A DNA stretch of 29,437 bases, taken from assembly GCA_947088415.1 (NCBI GenBank), contig CAMUGK010000005.1, positions 1 to 29,437 on the forward strand. The letters are read 5' to 3'. Below the pieces are notes generated by a model that was given only the letters and a program-made list of their open reading frames with translations, did no database searches and was not told the origin of the DNA. The translations under genes and the position numbers were made by a program. Source of the DNA: an uncultured Bacillota bacterium. Its GTDB lineage: Bacteria; Bacillota; Clostridia; Christensenellales; UBA1242. This document shows, in pieces, positions 24,274 through 29,437 of this stretch; within the stretch, counting starts at the first letter, position 1; every line of letters begins with the position of its first letter.

Positions 24274-24295
24274 ATAAAAAACTAGCCATTTTTAA

Positions 24296-25144
24296 TTATT
24301 GTTCATTTTGTGAAGTGGTGCTGATATCATTTACAACATCCATAAAAGTTTGGCTGTCAATTTCACCTTTTTTGTAAGCTATAAACACTTGTTTAACTTC
24401 AGAGAAATCAATGTTATTTGTATCGATATATGTTTTTGCTTTTTCTTTGATATTTTTTAAAATAGGGGTTGCCTTGTCATAATTGTCTTGGTCACTCATT
24501 TCCACCTGCACAACCATACTTTTCTCTACACATGACAAATTATTTTCAAGCCAAGCTTCACATTGCTCGTGAAGATTTTTTGCTTGACCAAAATCTTTAA
24601 AATTAAGATATTTAGAAAAAGGTGTTGCTTTTTCAACAAGGTCAAGCGTCCAAAGTTTCATAACTTCGGACACTTCTTTGTCACATTCTTCTTTGTTTAG
24701 CCAAATACATTTAGTGCCATTTTCTAAAGGTATTATTGGTGCACGACTTGTCACTTTTTTATTTTGCCCGCCCAAATTATAGACTGGTGAAGCATCTTTA
24801 TTTTCATAAATGAGAGATTTTCTTCTTTCTGTTTTACACCTTTTAATAAGATAACTTTTAGGGTTATACAAAAGGTTGAAAGCAACCCGAAGCCCTGCAT
24901 GATTATGGTCGCTATAACTATAATTGCGAGTACCGTTGAAAAGTCCGAAAGCAACTTTACAATCTTTGCCGTTAAATGAATTTCTTAAAAAGAAAGAACC
25001 TTTGTTATATTCGTCAAATTCCCAAACATTTTCTTTCTTTACTTTTTCAGATAGTTCTGCATTTACAAAGGCAGGAAAATTTTTCCATACTTCGTCAAAT
25101 TCACTTATGCTTGGAATATAGGCATTTAATGTTATTTTTGACAT
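24296..25144 (-). CDS. Uncharacterised protein with a short DUF6273-like N-terminal region
   Basis: I do not recognise the full 282-residue protein. Residues ~4-91 resemble the DUF6273/C-type-lectin-like pattern: a PSISE strand (11-15), GSFFLRNS (49-56, compare the usual WWLRSP) and a closing GLRVAFNL (84-91, compare GVRPAL). This is a pattern match, not a search result. The rest (92-282) is Lys/Glu-rich and probably helical toward the C-terminus, with a central IPLENGTKCIWLNKEEC segment. There is no signal peptide or membrane segment, so a cytoplasmic location is likely. It lies 41 nt behind spmB on the same strand. An AGGAG site (minus strand, 25151-25155) 6 nt before the ATG supports the start, so it is probably the third gene of the spmA-spmB transcript. 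No function can be assigned. Confidence 0.75.
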   Translation of the reverse strand: MSKITLNAYIPSISEFDEVWKNFPAFVNAELSEKVKKENVWEFDEYNKGSFFLRNSFNGKDCKVAFGLFNGTRNYSYSDHNHAGLRVAFNLLYNPKSYLIKRCKTERRKSLIYENKDASPVYNLGGQNKKVTSRAPIIPLENGTKCIWLNKEECDKEVSEVMKLWTLDLVEKATPFSKYLNFKDFGQAKNLHEQCEAWLENNLSCVEKSMVVQVEMSDQDNYDKATPILKNIKEKAKTYIDTNNIDFSEVKQVFIAYKKGEIDSQTFMDVVNDISTTSQNEQ

Positions 25145-25185
25145 AAATTTCTCCTAGTTTAAAAATTTGTTTTTAATATAATTAA

Positions 25186-25692
25186 TTAAATAAATCTACA
25201 TATAAAACATGCAACTATTGCACCTACTAAAGCGCAAAGCAGGGCAACAGGAATGGCATATAAAAGTTTTTTAACTTTGGTTTGTGAAAAATAAACTGTT
25301 GCAACATAGAAAATAGTTTCGCTTGATCCTAGAATTACACATGCACAACGAGAGATATAACTGTCAGCACCGAATTTTAAAAATACGTCATTTAACAGGG
25401 CATAACTTCCAGAGCCAGTGAATGGGCGAAGTAAGATAAGTTCAGAGAGTTCACTTGGAATACCTAAAAATGAAAAAACTGGGTTTAAAACATATGCCAA
25501 TAAATTGGTTATTCCACTAAGTCGAAGAAGTGCAACTGCTATCATAATGGTTGCGATGAAAGGAAAGATGTCTAAGACGAGTGGAATTGCACCTTTTGCA
25601 CCTTTAACAAAAGTGTCATAGGTGTTAACTTTTTTGAAGTAACTATATATAAATATGGCTATAAAAAGGATTGGAAGAATATAATTGCTCAT
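25186..25692 (-). CDS. spmB: Spore maturation protein B
   Basis: A polytopic membrane protein of 168 residues with hydrophobic segments near residues 4-18, 34-56, 62-76, 118-135 and 144-166. The family signatures LRPFTGSGS (88-96) and GSSETIFYV (122-130) match the nucleoside-recognition/GATE domain of SpmB. In Bacillus and Clostridium, SpmA and SpmB are needed for dehydration of the spore core. The ATG overlaps the spmA stop in an ATGA arrangement, so the two are translationally coupled. Presence of spmAB suggests an endospore former or a descendant of one. These genes alone do not prove sporulation, since nothing else sporulation-specific is in the window. Confidence 0.92.
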   Translation of the reverse strand: MSNYILPILFIAIFIYSYFKKVNTYDTFVKGAKGAIPLVLDIFPFIATIMIAVALLRLSGITNLLAYVLNPVFSFLGIPSELSELILLRPFTGSGSYALLNDVFLKFGADSYISRCACVILGSSETIFYVATVYFSQTKVKKLLYAIPVALLCALVGAIVACFICRFI

Positions 25693-26279
25693 ATTTTTTC
25701 CCTTCCTTTTTTAATTTTTCTTTTTTCAAGAAAGGACGAAATGCTTTTGACTAAAATTATTCCCAAAATCGTTGTGACAATTGTGGCAATCAAAGTTGGC
25801 AGGATTATATCTGCAGGGTTACTACTTCCAGCACTTGCTCGAAGCCCAATAACCGTGCTTGGCAAAAGTTGAATGCTTGTTGCATTAAGAACTATTAACA
25901 TAATCATAGCCGTGTTTGCTACGCCAGAGCCATCATCAAGTGCCTTCATGGCTTTAATTCCCATTGGAGTAGAAGCGTTGCCTAACCCCAACATATTTGC
26001 CGACATATTCATGGCAATCATTCGTTGAATTTCATCATTTTCTATTTTAAACAATTTTTTTATAATCGGTTTTAAAAGCTTTGCAAGTTTTTGACTTAAG
26101 CCGCTTGCATCGACAAGTTCTAAAATTCCAAGCCAAACTGCATAAACCCCAACAAGCTCGACGCAAAGTTTGAGTGCCCCACTTGACGCCGAAATCATTT
26201 CCGGCATAACAGAAGAAGGGTTTGTCCAAATTAAAAAACCAAGGCTTGTTACAATCATGAAAAACCAAATCTTATTCAT
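25689..26279 (-). CDS. spmA: Spore maturation protein A
   Basis: A 196-residue polytopic membrane protein of the nucleoside-recognition/GATE family. The hallmark NMSANMLGLGNASTPMGIKAM lies at residues 91-111, in the strongly conserved central loop of SpmA, with hydrophobic segments at about 3-18, 36-57, 121-145 and 158-178. It acts with SpmB, encoded next with a 4-nt overlap, in spore core dehydration in model spore formers. It is the first gene of a three-gene minus-strand unit. There is no Shine-Dalgarno site. A TATATT box ends 5 nt before the ATG, with TTCTCA 17 nt further up, suggesting a leaderless transcript. The pair interrupts what is otherwise the trmN6...tatD order of Firmicutes. 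Confidence 0.93.
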   Translation of the reverse strand: MNKIWFFMIVTSLGFLIWTNPSSVMPEMISASSGALKLCVELVGVYAVWLGILELVDASGLSQKLAKLLKPIIKKLFKIENDEIQRMIAMNMSANMLGLGNASTPMGIKAMKALDDGSGVANTAMIMLIVLNATSIQLLPSTVIGLRASAGSSNPADIILPTLIATIVTTILGIILVKSISSFLEKRKIKKGREKI

Positions 26280-26284
26280 AATGT

Positions 26285-26313
26285 AATATATGCCTTACTT
26301 TTCTTTTTGAGAA
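26285..26313 (-). promoter_or_regulatory. Putative promoter of spmA
   Basis: On the minus strand TTCTCA (26313-26308, 4 of 6 matches) and TATATT (26290-26285, 5 of 6) are 17 nt apart. The -10 box lies 5 nt from the spmA ATG, so transcription would begin at the start codon. The -35 hexamer falls inside the first ACTTTTCTT palindrome. A sporulation sigma factor could use other sites that I cannot recognise. Confidence 0.45.
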
Positions 26314-26315
26314 AA
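26294..26315. repeat. ACTTTTCTT palindrome copy 1 (spmA side)
   Basis: An imperfect palindrome, CTTACTTTTCTTTTTGAGAA followed by AAG, belonging to the same family as the copies at 23485, 26322 and 26497. The CTTTTCT/GAGAAAAG arms surround a T-rich centre. Confidence 0.6.
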
Positions 26316-26321
26316 GCTTGC

Positions 26322-26346
26322 TTACTTTTCTTGACAAGAAAAGTAA
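26322..26346. repeat. ACTTTTCTT palindrome copy 2
   Basis: A perfect inverted repeat of 12 + 1 + 12 nt: TTACTTTTCTTG, A, CAAGAAAAGTAA. It is followed by CAAAAGAAAACTAAAC, which recurs in diverged, inverted form beside copy 3. The two copies therefore share a unit of roughly 38 nt. Confidence 0.85.
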
Positions 26347-26359
26347 CAAAAGAAAACTA

Positions 26360-26396
26360 AACAAAATAACTTTTGTTGCACAAAACTTATTTTGTT
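26360..26396. repeat. Long AT-rich hairpin in the spmA-tatD intergenic region
   Basis: AACAAAATAA (26360-26369) pairs with TTATTTTGTT (26387-26396). A C-C mismatch and a further 5 bp (TTTTG with CAAAA) follow, closed by a TTGCA loop. It is followed by AACCTTTTTTAA, so it might act as a weak plus-strand terminator, although no plus-strand gene precedes it nearby. Confidence 0.7.
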
Positions 26397-26496
26397 AACC
26401 TTTTTTAATATCAAAGCAAGTTCATTAATGGATTGTTAAAAGTTAACGCTTTGTGTTTTTTAAAGAAAAATGCAAAACGTTTATATTTCTTTTGAT

Positions 26497-26519
26497 AACT
26501 TTTCTTGTCAAGAAAAGTT
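26497..26519. repeat. ACTTTTCTT palindrome copy 3 (tatD side)
   Basis: A perfect inverted repeat of 11 + 1 + 11 nt: AACTTTTCTTG, T, CAAGAAAAGTT. With its flank it is the reverse complement of copy 2 and its flank, so the pair forms an inverted repeat around about 150 nt. Its right end supplies the first two bases of the tatD -35 hexamer. Confidence 0.85.
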
Positions 26520-26546
26520 GATAATAATTTTAAAACATGTTAAAAT
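26518..26546 (+). promoter_or_regulatory. Promoter of tatD-rsmA
   Basis: TTGATA (26518-26523), 17 nt, TAAAAT (26541-26546) with an extended -10 TG at 26538-26539. The predicted start near 26553 leaves a leader of only about 11 nt, just enough to hold the AGGAG site (26553-26557) before the ATG at 26564. Confidence 0.75.
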
Positions 26547-26563
26547 AAAAAGAGGAGAGAAAA

Positions 26564-27331
26564 ATGTTTATAGATACGCACGCACACCTTACCGACGAAC
26601 GATTTGACGAAGATAGAGAAGAAATAATCAAAAAAGCCTTTGATAGCATGACAGAAAAAATTATTACAAGCGGAGTCAATCTCGAAAACTCAAAACAAGC
26701 GGTTAAACTGGCTGAAGAGTATGAAAATATTTATGCATCTATTGGAGTTCATCCACAAGATGTTGATGGTGTTGAAGATAATACGCTAAAAGAAATTGAG
26801 AGACTAGCCTCATCTAAAAAAGTTGTCGCAATTGGCGAAATTGGACTTGAATATCTTGAAAATAGTCCTGATAGAGAATTGCAAAATCAAGTTTTTATTG
26901 AACAAATATTGCTTGCCGAAAAGTTAGAACTTCCTATTGTTATTCATACTCGCAATGCAATAGGTGACACTATGAAAATTTTAAGGGAATATAAAAATCA
27001 TTTAAAATCAGGTGGCACACTTCACTGTTTTAGTGAAAGTCTTGAGATTGCTCAAGAAGCAATTAAGCTTGGTTTTTGCATTTCGGTTGGCGGAGTTTCA
27101 ACCTTTACAAACGCAAAACGCTTGCAAGAGGCAATAAAAGAAATACCTATTGAAAATATTATTCTAGAAACCGATTGTCCATATCTTGCGCCAACACCAT
27201 ATAGGGGACAGAGAAATGACTCAAGTTTTATTCCTGTTATTGCAGAAAACTTGGCAAAACTTAAAAATTTAAGCGTGCAAGAAGTCGAAGAAATTACAAC
27301 ATTAAATGCAAGGAGATTGTTTAAAATATGA
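26564..27331 (+). CDS. tatD: TatD-family metal-dependent hydrolase/DNase
   Basis: A 255-residue TIM-barrel amidohydrolase, the standard length. The metal-ligand set is complete: DTHAHL with His6 and His8, Glu92 in GEIGLEY, His128 in IVIHTR, His154 in LHCF and Asp204 in ETDCPYL. The family's usual GLDY reads GLEY here (Glu96). TatD proteins are Mg-dependent 3'-5' DNases or RNases linked to DNA repair and RNA turnover; the physiological substrate is inferred. Start: the AGGAG site lies 6 nt before the ATG. The stop overlaps the rsmA start by 4 nt (ATGA). In B. subtilis rnmV lies between tatD and rsmA; it is missing here. Confidence 0.92.
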   Translation: MFIDTHAHLTDERFDEDREEIIKKAFDSMTEKIITSGVNLENSKQAVKLAEEYENIYASIGVHPQDVDGVEDNTLKEIERLASSKKVVAIGEIGLEYLENSPDRELQNQVFIEQILLAEKLELPIVIHTRNAIGDTMKILREYKNHLKSGGTLHCFSESLEIAQEAIKLGFCISVGGVSTFTNAKRLQEAIKEIPIENIILETDCPYLAPTPYRGQRNDSSFIPVIAENLAKLKNLSVQEVEEITTLNARRLFKI

Positions 27332-28143
27332 TTAATCATGAATTTAAAAAAAAGTTCGGACAAAACTTTTTAAGTGACAAAAATCTTCTTGAAGCCATTG
27401 TTAGTGATGCCGAAATTTCAAATCAAGATAATGTTTTAGAAATAGGTGCAGGGGCGGGAGCGTTAACAACTCCACTCAGCCAAAAAGCAAAAAAAGTTGT
27501 TTCTTTTGAAATAGATAAGGATTTGCAAGAACCTTTAAAAAGTTTAAATTTAAAAAATACAACTTTTGTTTTTAAAGACGCTTTAAAAGAGAATATTCAA
27601 GATATTGAAAGCTTGTTTGTAGGCGAATATAAACTTGTTGCAAATCTGCCTTATTATATAACTACTCCACTTATCTTTAAATTTTTGGAAGAAGGTGAAA
27701 AGTTAAAATCGCTTACAATCATGGTGCAAAAGGAAGTGGCAGAACGGATTGTTGCCAAAGAAGGCGGCAAAGATTATGGTGTGCTTTCTGTTATGGTGGC
27801 TTTTTTTGGACAAGCAAAAATAACAAGAATTGTTGGCAGACAGATGTTTTTTCCACAGCCAAATGTTGACTCGGCTGTTGTTCATATTAAATGTGATAGA
27901 AAATTTCAAGATATAAATAGAAAAGAATTTTATAATTTTGTTAAAAATTGCTTTTCAATGCGAAGAAAGACAATCGCAAACAATCTTTCTTCGGCAATGA
28001 AAATAAGCAAAGAAAATTTAACAAAAACTTTGCAAGGTTTTGATTTATCTCGCCGTGCCGAAACTTTTAGTTTGGGCGAACTTGTTGAAATGTTTAAAAA
28101 GATTCTTCGCTTTGCTCAGAATGACAAATACGTGTTATACTAA
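27328..28143 (+). CDS. rsmA: 16S rRNA dimethyladenosine transferase RsmA/KsgA
   Basis: This enzyme dimethylates two adjacent adenines near the 3' end of 16S rRNA (A1518 and A1519 in E. coli numbering), a late step of 30S assembly whose loss gives kasugamycin resistance. The features are all present: KKFGQNFLSD (8-17), SAM motif I EIGAGAG (38-44), catalytic NLPYY (106-110) and the FFPQPNVDSAVV stretch of the family. An AAGGAG site (27310-27315) lies 12 nt ahead of the ATG, and the gene overlaps tatD by 4 nt, so translation is probably coupled. The final residues KILRFAQNDKYVLY (258-271) look foreign: they are the translation of a widespread repeat (28101-28126) that seems to have replaced or extended the original C-terminus. 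No clear terminator follows. Confidence 0.94.
   Translation: MINHEFKKKFGQNFLSDKNLLEAIVSDAEISNQDNVLEIGAGAGALTTPLSQKAKKVVSFEIDKDLQEPLKSLNLKNTTFVFKDALKENIQDIESLFVGEYKLVANLPYYITTPLIFKFLEEGEKLKSLTIMVQKEVAERIVAKEGGKDYGVLSVMVAFFGQAKITRIVGRQMFFPQPNVDSAVVHIKCDRKFQDINRKEFYNFVKNCFSMRRKTIANNLSSAMKISKENLTKTLQGFDLSRRAETFSLGELVEMFKKILRFAQNDKYVLY
28101..28126. repeat. Widespread ILRFAQND repeat at the 3' end of rsmA
   Basis: The 26-nt segment GATTCTTCGCTTTGCTCAGA + ATGACA translates to ILRFAQND. Its reverse complement begins TGTCATTCTGAGC. This motif is, from general knowledge, a dispersed repeat in many unrelated bacterial genomes, often found at gene ends as ILRxAQNDK tails. A single copy is visible in this window. 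Confidence 0.6.
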
Positions 28144-28209
28144 ATGTAAGAGAAAATTCATTTAAATAAATTTAAAAAATCTTATTCAAATCTTTAAATC
28201 GTTTGCATT

Positions 28210-28251
28210 TTGAAAATAAATTTGTTAATATATAAATATTAATAATAAAAT
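28210..28251 (+). promoter_or_regulatory. AT-rich region with possible promoters for the last gene
   Basis: Two weak arrangements fit: TTGAAA (28210-28215) with TAAATA (28233-28238), 17 nt apart, or TTGTTA (28222-28227) with TAAAAT (28246-28251), 18 nt apart. The sequence is so AT-rich that chance matches are likely. The gap between rsmA and the last gene (28144-28307) shows nothing else. Confidence 0.35.
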
Positions 28252-28307
28252 TACTAAAAATAACTAAAGTAAAACTCTAAAAAATCTGCAAAAAAGGAGG
28301 AAAGATA

Positions 28308-29437
28308 ATGTCTCAATTGGCGATATTCGGCATTGGCCCAAGTCTGTGGGATTATATTACCGTCTTTTTTGATAATATTATAAAGTTGGTTTATTTCATT
28401 TATGCCGCTGTTGCAAGTTGTCTTGACATCCTTCAATGCTTGATGCGTAAGCTTGCAGGTTTGGATACATATTGGATTAATGTTAGTGGAGACCTTGTCG
28501 AAGTTAATAGACAAGATCCAATCCTAGAATTTATTTATGGCATGCTTGGAATTGGACAAAATGCCAGTACATATTCAGCACTTTCAACAGTATTTTGGTC
28601 ACTTGCCATTTTCGGACTTATCGTGCTTGTAATCAGCACTATCATTGCAATTATCAAATCTCACTATGGCGAAGATGTTAATAAAACAAACCCACTTGGT
28701 TATGTTTATACTGCAATTAAAGCTATATTCACTTTTGCAATTGTTCCAGTTGCTGTTATTTTAGGTATTTATCTTTCTCAATTCCTACTGCAAACTTTAG
28801 ATAACATAACGGCGGGTGCAGCAACCGAAGATACTTTAAAGGGAATTTATGGTGATCGTGGTTTTGAGCAAGTTGCACCAAGTTCAACGGGCAGTTATAC
28901 ACATTATGATTATTTTGGTGGCGGCTCTACCAGCACTTCTCAAACATTCTCTGGTTTGATGTTTAGAACTGCAGGCTATAATGCAAATCGTGTTAGAAGA
29001 GGACAATATGACCCGCATCAACCAAACTTCTATACACATAATGGGTTTTTAGGTAATTTTGGCGGAGCTTCACAAGGAAATACTTCAGATTCTGATTGGT
29101 TGGCCTATCAAATTGATTATGCTTTTATGAATAATCTACAGATGAAAAATGCAATTTATGCGGGAACAGTTCTTGCTGAAACAGATATAAGACTTACTAT
29201 TGCCAGTGTGGACTTCTTTACACTTGTTGGAGCAAGTAAAGGTTTTTCAAAATATAACGTAGGTCTTGTTTGGGCGTATTACTATTTATGGGATTTTAAT
29301 ATTTTTGTAGGCTTTGCTTCAATTATTGTAGGCTTTGGACTGCTTACCAATATTATCATTGGTCTTATGGCAAGACTTCTTCAAAGTGCCGCTCTTTTCC
29401 TTATATATCCTGCTGTACTTGGGCTCGCTCCGCTGGA
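28308..29437 (+). CDS. Polytopic membrane protein, VirB6/TrbL-like (partial, 3' end outside window)
   Basis: The frame stays open from the ATG at 28308 to the window edge (376 codons plus 2 nt). The start is fixed by a perfect AAGGAGG at 28294-28300, 7 nt upstream. Hydrophobic segments lie at about residues 12-37, 95-115, 140-164, 322-345 and 355-376. A large Gly/Ser/Tyr-rich loop at about 165-320 is presumably outside the membrane. The motifs LMRKLAGLD (near 45-53), NANRVRRG in the loop and ALFLIYPAVLGLAPL at the end resemble VirB6/TrbL-type channel proteins of clostridial conjugative elements. That is a resemblance, not a database match. There is no signal peptide cleavage site. If it is T4SS-like, more such genes should follow outside the window; otherwise it is an unassigned transporter-like protein. 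Confidence 0.85.
   Translation, partial: MSQLAIFGIGPSLWDYITVFFDNIIKLVYFIYAAVASCLDILQCLMRKLAGLDTYWINVSGDLVEVNRQDPILEFIYGMLGIGQNASTYSALSTVFWSLAIFGLIVLVISTIIAIIKSHYGEDVNKTNPLGYVYTAIKAIFTFAIVPVAVILGIYLSQFLLQTLDNITAGAATEDTLKGIYGDRGFEQVAPSSTGSYTHYDYFGGGSTSTSQTFSGLMFRTAGYNANRVRRGQYDPHQPNFYTHNGFLGNFGGASQGNTSDSDWLAYQIDYAFMNNLQMKNAIYAGTVLAETDIRLTIASVDFFTLVGASKGFSKYNVGLVWAYYYLWDFNIFVGFASIIVGFGLLTNIIIGLMARLLQSAALFLIYPAVLGLAPL

Noticed and set aside
24274..24295. Bidirectional terminator between the convergent trmN6 and the unknown gene
   Set aside because: There is an A-run and a T-run around CTAGCC, but no real GC-containing stem beyond A-T pairs, so I cannot call a terminator.

Overview
The window comes from a low-GC, Gram-positive-type bacterium. 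AGGAGG ribosome sites, TTGACA/TATAAT promoters, the sporulation pair spmA/spmB and the Firmicutes-type order holB-ricT-trmN6...tatD-rsmA all point to the Bacillota. An uncultured gut-type member of the Clostridia is my best guess, but no taxonomic marker in the window settles it.

Region 1 (1-300): the last 33 codons of murC, a strong intrinsic terminator, then a near-consensus promoter (TTGACT, 17 nt, TATAAT) and a perfect AAGGAGG site. Region 2 (301-21549): one uninterrupted gene for a 7,082-residue secreted lipoprotein, about 72% of the window. Behind a lipoprotein signal peptide it alternates blocks of Ig-like beta domains with six blocks of GLUG-type beta-helix repeats. It ends in a beta-helix studded with glycine-rich cassettes. 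It has its own promoter and a terminator at 21606-21633, so it is probably monocistronic. It looks like a giant surface adhesin or fibre; its ligand is not visible.

Region 3 (21634-24273): holB, ricT and trmN6, a housekeeping run for clamp loading, the RicAFT complex and tRNA modification. Region 4 (24296-26279, minus strand): spmA and spmB with a 4-nt overlap, followed by an uncharacterised gene with a short DUF6273-like N-terminus. Region 5 (26280-26563): a divergent intergenic stretch filled with ACTTTTCTT palindromes and a long AT-rich hairpin, possibly a MITE-like element. It also carries promoters for spmA and tatD. Region 6 (26564-28143): tatD and rsmA overlapping by 4 nt, with the rsmA tail made from a widespread repeat sequence. 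Region 7 (28144-29437): an AT-rich gap and then the first 376 codons of a polytopic, VirB6/TrbL-like membrane protein that runs off the end.

Most notable are the giant mosaic lipoprotein, with two patches of clearly different isoleucine codon use; its glycine-rich C-terminal cassettes; a shared -10-like box exactly 5 nt before the ATG of three genes that lack a ribosome site (possible leaderless transcripts); and the palindrome-rich tatD/spmA intergenic region.
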